Source: Bacteroidota bacterium
GTDB lineage: Bacteria; Bacteroidota; Bacteroidia; UKL13-3
Assembly: GCA_947464275.1 (NCBI GenBank)
Contig: CANHVU010000026.1
Span: 1 to 48,201, forward strand
Direction: 5' to 3'
Length of the DNA: 48,201 nt
Positions 39,405 to 47,732 of the stretch are shown here, piece after piece. Every line of letters begins with the position of its first letter. Within the stretch, counting starts at the first letter, position 1. The notes beneath the pieces are model-generated. The model made no database searches and was not told the origin of the DNA. It worked only from the letters and a program-made list of their open reading frames with translations. The position numbers and the translations under genes were made by a program.

Positions 39405-40760
39405 ATGAAAAAACAAATATTAACCATTACATTGGTGCTTGCAGGCGTTATACTTCAGGCCCAAACCAATCCAATTATTTTAAATTGGCTTCAAAACAAT
39501 ACTGTAACTGGCAGGCATTATGTAAAAGGAAACTCAACTCCAATAGTTGATGCTGCATTAGCAAACTGCCAGAGTGTAAAATACTCCGCCACCTCGGTTT
39601 ATGTAGCTACCAATAGTATTCCAACTTATATTACTGGCCCTTTTCAAGACGGAAATCCATCCTTGGCTACTGCTCAAAATGGCATTTTTAAATTTCCTTT
39701 AAACCCAACACAAAATACAGGTACTCCAACAGCTACCACTGGGGGAAATATTGGTTTGTTTATTAACGGAGTTGCTCTTTTTGATTATAGAGATGGTGTA
39801 TCATGGAGCAATGCAAGCCAAGCACTTAAAGGTGGGCCTTCGGGCGGTGTGGGCGATAATGTATGGAATCGTGATGCAGTTGTAGCCGAACGTGTAGGTT
39901 TTGATTGCGCAAAGGCACATCCTGCTATGGGTAATTACCATCATCACCAAAACCCAAGTGCTTTTAGTTTAGACTTAAAAGTAATTTCAACAGTTTGTAC
40001 ATTATATGCCTCTGATGGTTTATATGCCATTGATAGCACCAAACATTCGCCATTAATTGGGTTTGCTTATGATGGTTTTCCTATTTATGGAGCTTATGCT
40101 TATAAAAATGCAGATGGAACTGGAGATATTGTTAGAATGAAATCGAGTTACGGTTTAAGAAATATTACTACCAGAACAACCTATTCAAATGGAAATACTG
40201 TTACTGCTGGTCCTGCAGTGAGTACTACTTATCCTTTAGGATATTTTAGAGAGGATTATCAATATAATGTTCCTACTGCTTCGTCTCAAGATTATTTAGA
40301 TGAACACAATGGACGTTTTTGTAAAACACCAGAATATCCAAATGGTATTTATTGTTACTTTGCTACTGTAGATGAAAATTGGAATTCTGCATATCCATAC
40401 GTAGTAGGACCCACATTTTATGGTGTAAAAACAGCAGCAAAAGTTACCAGCATTACCGAAACTGTAACAACTTACACTCCAAGCACCACAAGTATAAAAA
40501 GTGTGATTAATGCAGATAAAATTAATGTATATCCAAACCCTGCAAGCGATGTAGTGGCCATTCAAATAAATCATTTAACTGCCAATAATATTACTTTGGA
40601 GTTGTACGATTTAACAGGAAAATTACTACAAACATCACAAATATTGCAAGGAAGCACCATTACCTATTTTGATACCAGAACTTTATATGAAGGCACTTAT
40701 TTGGTAAAAATTATAGACAATGGCAACGTTGTCACCAAAAAAATTGCAGTAGCTAAATAG
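39405..40760 (+). CDS. T9SS-secreted YHYH-domain protein
   Basis: A 451-residue secreted protein with signal MKKQILTITLVLAGVILQAQ. The YHYH domain (about 160-345) has GNYHHHQNPSAF (Y178, H179-H181; here YHHH), upstream H172, HSPLIGFAYDGFPIYGAYAY, and LDEHNGRFCKTPEYPNGIYC, followed by YFATVDENWNSAYPYVVGP. Function of the domain is unknown; the clustered His residues suggest metal binding. The last ~80 residues are a T9SS sorting domain (NVYPNPASDVVAIQI ... GTYLVKIIDNGNVVTKKIAVAK). Paired Cys (C327/C338-type FCKTPEYPNGIYC) could form a disulfide. It lies between a sulfatase and two thioredoxin-fold genes, and a hairpin follows it. Confidence 0.88.
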   Translation: MKKQILTITLVLAGVILQAQTNPIILNWLQNNTVTGRHYVKGNSTPIVDAALANCQSVKYSATSVYVATNSIPTYITGPFQDGNPSLATAQNGIFKFPLNPTQNTGTPTATTGGNIGLFINGVALFDYRDGVSWSNASQALKGGPSGGVGDNVWNRDAVVAERVGFDCAKAHPAMGNYHHHQNPSAFSLDLKVISTVCTLYASDGLYAIDSTKHSPLIGFAYDGFPIYGAYAYKNADGTGDIVRMKSSYGLRNITTRTTYSNGNTVTAGPAVSTTYPLGYFREDYQYNVPTASSQDYLDEHNGRFCKTPEYPNGIYCYFATVDENWNSAYPYVVGPTFYGVKTAAKVTSITETVTTYTPSTTSIKSVINADKINVYPNPASDVVAIQINHLTANNITLELYDLTGKLLQTSQILQGSTITYFDTRTLYEGTYLVKIIDNGNVVTKKIAVAK

Positions 40761-40768
40761 ATTTTAAG

Positions 40769-40801
40769 AAACCTCCATTAAAAAGATTAATGGAGGTTTT
40801 T
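40769..40801 (+). terminator. Terminator-like hairpin between the YHYH and thioredoxin genes
   Basis: ACCTCCATTAA-AAAGA-TTAATGGAGGT followed by TTTTTA. It lies inside the cluster, 15 bases before the next ATG, so it may reduce expression of the thioredoxin-fold genes relative to the three T9SS genes. Confidence 0.8.
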
Positions 40802-40815
40802 ATTTAATAAAAACA

Positions 40816-41277
40816 ATGCGATTCAACATTTTCTGTATTTTGTTAATTATTGCAATTAATTGCAAAGCCCAGTCTATTCAAGTTATTAAATTTAATGAGT
40901 TGAAGCAACGAGTTTTTAATCAATCGGACACTACTTATGTGGTAAATTTTTTTGCTTCGTGGTGTGCGCCTTGTTTAAAGGAGATTCCTGCTTTTTTGCA
41001 ATTGATAGATAGCTCACAAAACAGTAAAACGAAAGTACTTTTGGTAAGTGTAGACTTTAAAATCGATGCCGAAAAAAATCTTGAACCAATCATAAATAAA
41101 TACCTATTACCTCCTATTTACTTGTTAGACGAACCCAATGGAAATGTTTGGATAAATGAAATAGATAATAATTGGAGTGGCGCCATTCCAGCCACTTTAA
41201 TTGTAAAGAAAAACAGAAAAAGAAGATTTATTGTAACCAGTTTAACATTCGCTAAACTAATCAAACTTATTAAATGA
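40816..41277 (+). CDS. Secreted thioredoxin-like (TlpA/redoxin) protein
   Basis: A 153-residue protein with a signal peptide (MRFNIFCILLIIAINCKAQS). The thioredoxin fold has the active site FASWC50-A-P-C53 and the cis-Pro loop GAIPATLIV. It should act in the periplasm or outer face as a disulfide reductase or copper-ligand carrier. The C-terminus is unusually basic (KKNRKRRF), and the protein ends soon after the last strand. The final ATGA overlaps the next gene's ATG, so translation is coupled. Its place beside a multicopper oxidase fits thiol or copper delivery, by inference. Confidence 0.88.
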   Translation: MRFNIFCILLIIAINCKAQSIQVIKFNELKQRVFNQSDTTYVVNFFASWCAPCLKEIPAFLQLIDSSQNSKTKVLLVSVDFKIDAEKNLEPIINKYLLPPIYLLDEPNGNVWINEIDNNWSGAIPATLIVKKNRKRRFIVTSLTFAKLIKLIK

Positions 41278-41873
41278 AAAACTTAAAATTTATATTATTG
41301 ATTTTCGCATTTGTTATTATTAATACAGCATTTGCACCCCAAAAACAGCTAGTTAATGACTTTTCATTAATAAATATTGATGGCAATAAAGTATCATTAG
41401 CCAATTATAAAAATGCCAAAGGGTTTATTATTGTGTTTACTTGTAACCATTGCCCATTTGCAAAATTATACCCTCCTCGATTAAATGAATTAAACAACAG
41501 ATACAAACCTTTGGGAGTTCCATTAATTGCCATCAGTTCTACCGATACTATGATGTACGAAGAAGATAATTATCCAAATATGGTTACCAAAGCAAAAGAG
41601 GAACAATTCAATTTCCCTTATTTGTTTGACGAAATGCAAACTGTTGCTAAAAATTTTAAAGCGCAAAAAACACCTCACGCTTTTGTAATTTGGAAAGAAA
41701 ATAATAATTGGGTAGTTAAGTATAATGGAGCAATTGACGATAATGGCATGGAGCCAAAACAAGTAACAGAACCTTATGTAGTCAATGCTGTGGATGCTTT
41801 ATTGAGCAATAAAAAAATATTGGTTACCGAAACCAAATCAATTGGGTGTCAAATAGCCTTTAGAAAAAAATAA
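41274..41873 (+). CDS. Secreted redoxin (AhpC/TSA-like thioredoxin-fold) protein
   Basis: A 199-residue protein with a signal peptide (MKNLKFILLIFAFVIINTAFA). The redoxin fold: VNDFSLINIDGNKVSLANYK, then FIIVFTC57-N-H-C60-PFAKLYPPRL. FTCNHCP is the CxxC form of the DUF899/redoxin-type 'thioredoxin-like' family seen with copper proteins and with peroxiredoxins. KTPHAFVIW holds the cis-Pro region and KYNGAIDDNGMEP the family's usual loop. A third Cys occurs near the end (SIGCQIAF). It starts within the stop of the upstream thioredoxin gene. Redox partner of that protein is a reasonable guess. Confidence 0.85.
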   Translation: MKNLKFILLIFAFVIINTAFAPQKQLVNDFSLINIDGNKVSLANYKNAKGFIIVFTCNHCPFAKLYPPRLNELNNRYKPLGVPLIAISSTDTMMYEEDNYPNMVTKAKEEQFNFPYLFDEMQTVAKNFKAQKTPHAFVIWKENNNWVVKYNGAIDDNGMEPKQVTEPYVVNAVDALLSNKKILVTETKSIGCQIAFRKK

Positions 41874-41883
41874 ACTTTATACC

Positions 41884-42054
41884 ATGAAAACAATTCAATT
41901 CATTTTAGGCCTATTTATTTACCAAATAAGCTTTGCGCAAACATCGGGTTCAGTTACACAAGGACTTGGCACAACCACCACAGCTAACTTAATGCCTGCG
42001 TGTTCTAGTAACCAGGTTATTCCCATTGGTAGTATAAAATCAACAGATAATTGA
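41884..42054 (+). CDS. Small secreted protein, possibly a truncated gene
   Basis: The ATG at 41884 opens 56 codons ending in TGA at 42052. The start is a clear signal peptide (MKTIQFILGLFIYQISFAQT) followed by a Ser/Thr-rich mature part with one Cys (LMPACSSNQVIPIGSIKSTDN). The same frame stays open after the TGA for 37 codons (IHLAFSNKWDLRATNYC...), to TAA at 42166. So the gene may be a full short secreted protein, or one broken by a Trp-to-stop change. It sits 10 bases after the redoxin gene. No family is recognised. Confidence 0.45.
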   Translation: MKTIQFILGLFIYQISFAQTSGSVTQGLGTTTTANLMPACSSNQVIPIGSIKSTDN

Positions 42055-42193
42055 ATACATTTAGCTTTTTCAAATAAATGGGATTTAAGGGCCACCAATT
42101 ACTGCAAACCTTTAGTTTTTACTAGTAATTTTTATATTATGCTCAAAAGAGCATTTCAGTTTACATAAAATCAAACGGTTAAAGCCAATCTAA

Positions 42194-42224
42194 TTTTTAT
42201 CAATATGAGTTTTATTGATAAAAA
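42194..42224. promoter_or_regulatory. Perfect 12-base inverted repeat upstream of the TonB receptor gene
   Basis: TTTTTATCAATA-TGAGTTT-TATTGATAAAAA, 46 bases before the receptor ATG. It could be an operator for a dimeric repressor or a terminator for the upstream gene (T-rich sequence follows). A riboswitch fold is not apparent. Confidence 0.55.
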
Positions 42225-42269
42225 TATTTTAGCCTATATACTCGTGGCAAATTTTTAATAAATAAAATA

Positions 42270-44099
42270 ATGAAAAAATTTGTTAAAACGCTAATATTTA
42301 CTGGCGTTTCAGGTGCTTTATTAGCACAAACTGATAGCAATAATTTACAACCTGTGGTTATTAAAGAAAACCGTTTAGAGGTCAAAAATATAGCTAATAG
42401 TTTATTGGTTTTAAAAGCCGCTAATTTTAATCTTCAAGCCCATAAAAGTGTAGCCGATGTATTGGGTCAAGTTTCGGGTATGGATATGCGCCAACGCGGC
42501 CCTGTTGGTGTACAAACCGATGTATCAATTAGAGGAGGTTCGTTCGATCAAACACAAATACTTTGGAATGGCCTTAAGTTAAACGATGCGCAAACAGGTC
42601 ATCATAACATGAATTTACCTTTTCCAACCGAAGCCATTGAAAATATTGTAATCAGTAAAAACTCTGCTGCGCGCAAATATGGTTTAAATGCGTACAGTGG
42701 TTATATTAATTTAGTAACACAAGTACCCAAGCAAAATATAGTTTATGGAGGTTTTATGGCAGGCGATTATGGTTTATGGGCTGCGCACTTAGGTGTATCG
42801 TTTAGGAGAAACAAATGGGGACACCATATTTCGTTTAAAAACACCGAAAGCAATGGTTATACTACCAATACTGATTTTAAAACCAAAGAAATTTTTTACC
42901 AAACTGAGTATAAAAAAGGTAATTATCAGTTAGATATTTTTGGGGGATATGCTGAAAGAGCCTTTAGTGCAAGGGGTTTTTATGTTCCTAATTCTACCGA
43001 GTTTGAAACTACCAAAAGTGGTTTTGTTGGGGTAAAAAATAAATACAAAGTTGGCAATTTCACCTTTTTGGCACAAGGTTATTACCGTAACCACGATGAT
43101 AATTATATTTATTTGCGTGCTAATCCAAGTGCATTTACTAACCAACATTATACCAATACTTATGGTACTGAATTGCATGCCACATACAGCAGCAAGTTGG
43201 GTATAACGGGTCTTGGTTTTGAATGGAGGCAAGAAAATTTAAATAGTTATAATTATTCAGGCAATGTGCGCAAGGCTCAGCTAGGCAATAGAAGTCGTCA
43301 AATAAATGGTTTTTTTGTGGAGCATCAGTTTGTGTTTTATAAAAACCAAATTACAGTTACACCAGGTTTTTATACCAATTTATTAAATGGTAGCAGTTTC
43401 GATTTATTTCCAGGTTTTGATTTTACCTACAAAGCCATGCGTATTATTACCTTTTTTGGTAGCGTAGATAAAGCCATGCGCTTGCCTACTTATACCGATT
43501 TATTTTACAGTGGTTCCACCAATATTGGCAATGCTCAGTTGGTGGCAGAACAATCCATTAACTCAGAAATTGGTGTGGAATACAAGAGAAACAATTATAA
43601 TTTAGCTATTTCCTATTTTAATAAAAACTCAAACAATACCATTGATTGGGCTAAGCAAGCCGATAGTTTAAAATGGCAGCCATTAAATATTAACCATGTG
43701 CAAACCGATGGTTTGGATATGGCTTTTAATTATTTTACCAAAGGTATTTTAAATAAATTTTCCATTGGGTATACTTATATAGATATGCAATTGGTAAATA
43801 CTGAAAACTATAAAAGCCGTTATGCATTAAGTAATTTAAAACACCAATTAATTATAAGCGTTTCGCTAAAATTACCTTATCAGTTTTTATTAACCACAAG
43901 CTTTAGGCACATAGAACGTGTTGTTTTGGTTGATTATCAATTATTAGATGCGCGACTAAATTGGAGATATAAAGCCTTAACTGCCTTTGTGGATGTAAGC
44001 AATATTTTAGATAAAAAATACTTAGAAGCAGGTTATGCGCCCATGCCTGGTACTTGGAGCAGCGCAGGAATTCAGTTTAAAATAAATTATAAGAAGTAA
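42270..44099 (+). CDS. TonB-dependent outer-membrane receptor (BtuB-like size)
   Basis: A 609-residue receptor with signal MKKFVKTLIFTGVSGALLAQ. The plug (about 35-150): LGQVSGMDMRQRGPVGVQTDVSIRGGSFDQTQILWNG, with NLPFPTEAIENIVISKNSAARKYGLNAYSGYINLVTQ. The barrel includes AMRLPTYTDLFYSGSTNIGN, a receptor-type conserved turn, and ends in IQFKINYKK. It lacks a CarboxypepD-like N-terminal extension and no SusD partner follows. Size and plug resemble BtuB-type receptors for cobalamin, metal chelates or other small ligands. No cobalamin riboswitch was seen upstream. Its position after secreted redox enzymes makes it a candidate importer of their product. Ends at a strong terminator. Confidence 0.88.
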   Translation: MKKFVKTLIFTGVSGALLAQTDSNNLQPVVIKENRLEVKNIANSLLVLKAANFNLQAHKSVADVLGQVSGMDMRQRGPVGVQTDVSIRGGSFDQTQILWNGLKLNDAQTGHHNMNLPFPTEAIENIVISKNSAARKYGLNAYSGYINLVTQVPKQNIVYGGFMAGDYGLWAAHLGVSFRRNKWGHHISFKNTESNGYTTNTDFKTKEIFYQTEYKKGNYQLDIFGGYAERAFSARGFYVPNSTEFETTKSGFVGVKNKYKVGNFTFLAQGYYRNHDDNYIYLRANPSAFTNQHYTNTYGTELHATYSSKLGITGLGFEWRQENLNSYNYSGNVRKAQLGNRSRQINGFFVEHQFVFYKNQITVTPGFYTNLLNGSSFDLFPGFDFTYKAMRIITFFGSVDKAMRLPTYTDLFYSGSTNIGNAQLVAEQSINSEIGVEYKRNNYNLAISYFNKNSNNTIDWAKQADSLKWQPLNINHVQTDGLDMAFNYFTKGILNKFSIGYTYIDMQLVNTENYKSRYALSNLKHQLIISVSLKLPYQFLLTTSFRHIERVVLVDYQLLDARLNWRYKALTAFVDVSNILDKKYLEAGYAPMPGTWSSAGIQFKINYKK

Positions 44100-44106
44100 T
44101 AAAATT

Positions 44107-44143
44107 AAAACGTCCACTTGTGAAAAAGAGTGGACGTTTTTTT
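44107..44143 (+). terminator. Terminator after the TonB receptor
   Basis: ACGTCCACT-loop-AGTGGACGT preceded by A-run and followed by TTTTTTT; 9-base-pair stem with a ten-base loop. Confidence 0.9.
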
Positions 44144-44213
44144 GTTTCAATAAATATTCTTCCCTTTGTTCGCACTTGTTTTTTTTGCATACTTAATTTT
44201 ATATTGCAAATAA

Positions 44214-44807
44214 TTGAAAAACGCCTTTTGCATATTATTTTTATTAACTCAGTATGCTGCAAGTGCTCAGTTTAAATTGGGCACCTTTGGCGTTGGAGCA
44301 AATGCAGATATTAAGTATGATAGATTTGAATACGATTATATTGGCAACATCAATCTAGGTTTAAGTGCTAGTGTTTTTTTATCACCTAAAATCGAATTTG
44401 GATTGGGTACTTCAAGTACAAATATTATTTCAAATATTAAAAGTATAGACTCGGATAATTGGGGCTATGCAACTTATTTGACTTATTATTTTCCAGTTAA
44501 CTCAAAAACAGGGTTTAATAACCAAATATTATGGAGTTACAGTAACAGAAGTAAGAAAGATGTTTTTTTATTTACCAATGGAGTTTTAGAAAACAATTTA
44601 GGATTTTATTACATACTTTATAGAGGTTTGAATATAAATTTGAAGTACTCATTATTGAACTACAAAACAAGTAATTATTTCTCAAAAAATGCTGATGAAT
44701 TTAGTAACCAAAGTGCTGATGGTTTTTCTTTAAACTTGAACCCACTATACAATTTAAATGCCTTTCAAATGGGCCTATCTTACTATTTTAACACTACTAC
44801 ACCATGA
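44214..44807 (+). CDS. Outer-membrane beta-barrel protein
   Basis: A 197-residue exported protein. The start is TTG at 44214, because no ATG precedes the signal peptide KNAFCILFLLTQYAASAQF. The mature protein has amphipathic strands (GTFGVGANADIKYDRFEYDY, IEFGLGTSST, YATYLTYYFPVN, GLNINLKYSLLNYK, AFQMGLSYYF), consistent with a small barrel. No family function can be assigned. Its stop overlaps the ATG of the next gene (ATGA), so the two are translationally coupled and probably co-expressed. Confidence 0.7.
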   Translation: MKNAFCILFLLTQYAASAQFKLGTFGVGANADIKYDRFEYDYIGNINLGLSASVFLSPKIEFGLGTSSTNIISNIKSIDSDNWGYATYLTYYFPVNSKTGFNNQILWSYSNRSKKDVFLFTNGVLENNLGFYYILYRGLNINLKYSLLNYKTSNYFSKNADEFSNQSADGFSLNLNPLYNLNAFQMGLSYYFNTTTP

Positions 44808-45559
44808 AATTTTACTTATTAGTACTTTTTACTTTAATAAATATAAACCTTTGCCAAGCACAATTTAACAAAGGGACTCAAATGTTGAGTGGAAATGTAA
44901 GTATTGATTTAGCAAGTTCTAAAAATAATACAGAGGATTATGTAAGTCCTTTTACTAAAAATAATAATGAAGAAAATAAATATGGATTTGGAATAGAGTT
45001 AGGTTATGGAAAGTTTAAAAAAGAAAACACTATTTTGTTGTATGGGTTAGGTTATTCATACTTGTATTCTAAAGCCAATCTAACTAATTCCGATACTGGT
45101 AGGTCGCTTAAAATAAATAGTGTAAACAATGATTATAGATATACCATATTTGTAGAAAATCTTAATTTTATCCCTTTAAAAAGTAATTGGGGTATAACTT
45201 ATAGTATTAAAGGTTTATTTGCGTTCAATACTTTAAAAAGCACTTCAAAAAGTAGTTACTATTATAATTATAATGATTCGAGTTTTATTGGTGAAAGTAG
45301 CTCTGACGGTGCAAATTATCTTTTATCGTTTTCAGGAAATTTGGGTGCTTATTATACTATCAACAAACACTTTTTACTTTTTAGCCAATTAAATGTGTTT
45401 ACTGCCAATTTGAACTTTTTTAATAACACAAACACTTATTTGGGCAACGTGCGAAAAACAGAAAATTCTGGTTTTGGCTTTAATTTAACAGGTGCGTTAA
45501 CTCCTACTTTTAAACTAGGCGATATAAGTATTGGCCTCAAGTATTTAATTTACAAGTAA
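44804..45559 (+). CDS. Outer-membrane beta-barrel protein, second of a coupled pair
   Basis: A 251-residue protein with signal peptide MKFYLLVLFTLININLCQAQ. It begins with FNKGTQMLSGNVSIDLASSKNN, a start shared by many Bacteroidota porin-like barrels, and continues with strands YGFGIELGYGKFK, LLYGLGYSYLYSKANL, WGITYSIKGLFAFN, and a terminal SIGLKYLIYK. The Ser/Tyr/Asn-rich loops (SSYYYNYNDSSF) suggest surface exposure. Function unknown. It starts inside the stop of the previous barrel gene and ends before a bidirectional terminator. Confidence 0.72.
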   Translation: MKFYLLVLFTLININLCQAQFNKGTQMLSGNVSIDLASSKNNTEDYVSPFTKNNNEENKYGFGIELGYGKFKKENTILLYGLGYSYLYSKANLTNSDTGRSLKINSVNNDYRYTIFVENLNFIPLKSNWGITYSIKGLFAFNTLKSTSKSSYYYNYNDSSFIGESSSDGANYLLSFSGNLGAYYTINKHFLLFSQLNVFTANLNFFNNTNTYLGNVRKTENSGFGFNLTGALTPTFKLGDISIGLKYLIYK

Positions 45560-45573
45560 TAGTTGGTTAAAAC

Positions 45574-45608
45574 AAAAAAAGCACCTTTTTGGGAAAAGGT
45601 GCTTTTTT
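45574..45608. terminator. Bidirectional terminator between the beta-barrel gene and efp
   Basis: GCACCTTTT-TGGG-AAAAGGTGC with A-run and T-run flanks; serves convergent transcripts. Confidence 0.9.
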
Positions 45609-45622
45609 CAAAATTATACTAA

Positions 45623-46183
45623 TTACTTCACTCTTTCAGAATATGATTCTGTTCGTAAATCAACTTTAATTTTTTCGCCTTCATTTACAAATAAAGGAAC
45701 CATAACTATAGCACCAGTATCAAGCGTAGCAGGCTTTAAAGTATTTGTTGCAGTATCGCCTTTTACACCCGGTTCAGTGTAAGTAATTTCGTAAATACCA
45801 AAGTTGGGTGGTTCAACTCCAATAACCGAATCACTTTCTAAAGCTACTTTTAAAATCATTTCTTCTTTTAAAAACTTAGCTGTATTTCCAACCATACTTT
45901 CTTCTACATAAATTTGTTCGAAGGTTACAGGATCCATTAATACTAAGCTTGTTCCATCCTTGTATAAATATTGCATTTCATGGTGTTCAACTCTTAACAT
46001 CTCTACACTTTCGCCAGCACGTAAACGTTGTTCAATTTGTTTTCCACTTTTTACATTGCGCAATACTACTTGGTAAAATGCGCGTAAATTACCTGGTGTT
46101 CGGTGTTGGTATTCCATTACTTGGCATAATTCGCCTTCGTATTTTATATAACAACCTTTAAATAAATCGCCTGTATTTGCCAT
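45623..46183 (-). CDS. efp: Translation elongation factor P with an Asn tip residue
   Basis: A 186-residue three-domain protein that rescues ribosomes stalled on polyproline. Signatures: DLFKGCYIKYEGELCQVMEYQ, the tip loop HRTPGNLRAFYQ, RLRAGESVEMLRVEHHEMQYLY and YTEPGVKGDTATNTLKPATLDTGA, with VPLFVNEGEKIKVDLRTESY. At the tip, where E. coli has K34 (modified) and others have Arg, this protein has Asn32 (PGNLRA), with R34 two residues later. No epmA/epmB-type partner lies adjacent. The rest is intact, so it is a functional EF-P with a non-lysine tip. Monocistronic. Confidence 0.95.
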   Translation of the reverse strand: MANTGDLFKGCYIKYEGELCQVMEYQHRTPGNLRAFYQVVLRNVKSGKQIEQRLRAGESVEMLRVEHHEMQYLYKDGTSLVLMDPVTFEQIYVEESMVGNTAKFLKEEMILKVALESDSVIGVEPPNFGIYEITYTEPGVKGDTATNTLKPATLDTGAIVMVPLFVNEGEKIKVDLRTESYSERVK

Positions 46184-46337
46184 AACTTATTATTTTTATT
46201 TTTTATATTTAACTTTTTTAATTTAGAACCAAGTTATTCATCAATTGCTAGTATATCACTGGTCAACTTAATAACTTCTCAACCAAATTTGCGGTGCGAA
46301 AATACATTTTAGTTTTTAGTTTACAATATACCTGCAA

Positions 46338-47360
46338 TTATAGCTCACTGTAAAATTGTTTTTGTTCCACAAAATGCTTCCAAACCACGCTTTTGTTATA
46401 AATTCCGGTTAGATTTTTGTTTTTGATGGTAGCTTGTACCTTTTTGCGCAATTTTAACCAAGTAAAAAAATGTTTGGCAAAATGATAATGAGCTTTATGA
46501 ATAGCCAAACTATGCTTAGGGAATCCGTTTATCAGAAAAAAAACAGAACTCAGTAAATCAAGCATATGCCTGAATGGAATTAGCCAAAACGCTTGCGCTG
46601 TTGGTAAGTTTTTAAGCATCATAATCAACGAATTTCTAAAGTTTAAATACGTTTTTTTATCGCTTAGTTTACTTAAAGTTCCACCACCTAAATGGAACAC
46701 ATAACTTTCAGGAACACTTATTATTTTATAGCCAAGCAATTGCAACCTCCAACATAAATCTACTTCTTCCATATGGGCAAAAAAGTTGGCATCAAATCCT
46801 TCGGCTTCATGAAATGCTTTGGCTTTAACAAATAAACACGCACCTGTTGCCCAAAAAATTTCCTCAATATTTTGGTACTGAAGCTTGTCTTCTTCGCATT
46901 TTTCAAATAACCGTCCACGGCAAAACACATAACCAAATTTATCCATGTGTCCGCCCGAAGCACCTGCATATTCAAAAAAATTACGGTTGGTATATTGTAA
47001 CATTTTAGGCTGAGCTGCGACCACCGTTGCATCTGCTTCCATGGCTTCAATAACTGGCATAATCCAGTTTTCACCTACTTCTATATCGTTGTTTAACAAC
47101 ACATAATAGTCAGCTTCTACATGTTTAAGTGCCTGATTATAACCACCTGCGTAACCATAATTATAGCCATTTTGTACTGCTTTTATTTGAGGATAGTTTT
47201 CGGTAATAAATTTTACTGAGTCATCGCTCGAATGGTTGTCTGCAAGCACAATTTCCAAGTTTGGATAATTACTTGCCACCACCGAAGGCAAAAATTTTTG
47301 CAAATATTCTACCTTATTCCAATGAATAATTACTACAGAAACTTTAGGGTAATTAGTCAT
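46338..47360 (-). CDS. Family 2 glycosyltransferase (WbbL-like)
   Basis: A 340-residue GT-A enzyme. N-terminal signature VSVVIIHWNKVEYLQKFLPSV, DXD-equivalent ADYYVLLNNDIEVGENW (NND), then IFWATGACLFVKAKAFHEAEGFDANFFAHMEEVDLCWRLQLLG, the conserved ED-type acceptor motif. The C-terminal part (about 255-330) is basic and hydrophobic (AFWLIPFRHMLDLLSSVFFLI), probably membrane-associated. It resembles rhamnosyl/glycosyltransferases that add sugars to lipid-linked glycans. Donor and acceptor unknown. The next gene starts 3 bases upstream of it in transcription order. Confidence 0.88.
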   Translation of the reverse strand: MTNYPKVSVVIIHWNKVEYLQKFLPSVVASNYPNLEIVLADNHSSDDSVKFITENYPQIKAVQNGYNYGYAGGYNQALKHVEADYYVLLNNDIEVGENWIMPVIEAMEADATVVAAQPKMLQYTNRNFFEYAGASGGHMDKFGYVFCRGRLFEKCEEDKLQYQNIEEIFWATGACLFVKAKAFHEAEGFDANFFAHMEEVDLCWRLQLLGYKIISVPESYVFHLGGGTLSKLSDKKTYLNFRNSLIMMLKNLPTAQAFWLIPFRHMLDLLSSVFFLINGFPKHSLAIHKAHYHFAKHFFTWLKLRKKVQATIKNKNLTGIYNKSVVWKHFVEQKQFYSEL

Positions 47361-47363
47361 TAG

Positions 47364-47732
47364 CTAAAATTTTTCTCCTTTTTTGTAAGGAATATAAACA
47401 AACTGAGCCGAAGTGGGTGTAAGCCAAAGCACGCAACAATGCGTTTTATAATTCTTATAGTTTTGTTTAAAATCTTCTTGTTTTGTTTTATCAATTACTT
47501 TACGCTCCACCATTTCTTCCATGGTTGAGGCATAAATATCGTTATCGCGAGCAAAATCGGTACGAGCCAAAATGAGTTCTCCAATTTTCACCTCATGTTC
47601 CGATGCAATAAAAATTGGAAACTGAGTAAATTTTTCTTTAACCATTTCAATTGCCACTTCTTTTATCGATTCGCTAAAAAAATCAATATCGGCTTTTAAA
47701 GCATTTAGCTGAGTTTCAAATGTTGCATTCAT
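47364..47732 (-). CDS. Conserved hypothetical protein
   Basis: A 122-residue soluble protein, no signal or membrane segment. Pattern: an N-terminal helix (QLNALKADIDFFSESIKEV), a middle FIASEHEVKIGELILARTDFARDND, and a C-terminal CCVLWLTPTSAQFVYIPYKKG. No recognised domain. The stop is 3 bases from the glycosyltransferase start, so the two are probably one operon, but a shared function is not implied. Confidence 0.65.
   Translation of the reverse strand: MNATFETQLNALKADIDFFSESIKEVAIEMVKEKFTQFPIFIASEHEVKIGELILARTDFARDNDIYASTMEEMVERKVIDKTKQEDFKQNYKNYKTHCCVLWLTPTSAQFVYIPYKKGEKF

Noticed and set aside
31324-42054. TGA recoding as Trp or Sec in this organism
   Set aside because: pepP and other genes end with TGA in normal positions, and no SECIS-like hairpin is evident after the two in-frame TGAs.
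42170-42269. Cobalamin riboswitch upstream of the BtuB-like receptor
   Set aside because: No B12-box sequence or multi-arm fold is visible; only one inverted repeat is present.
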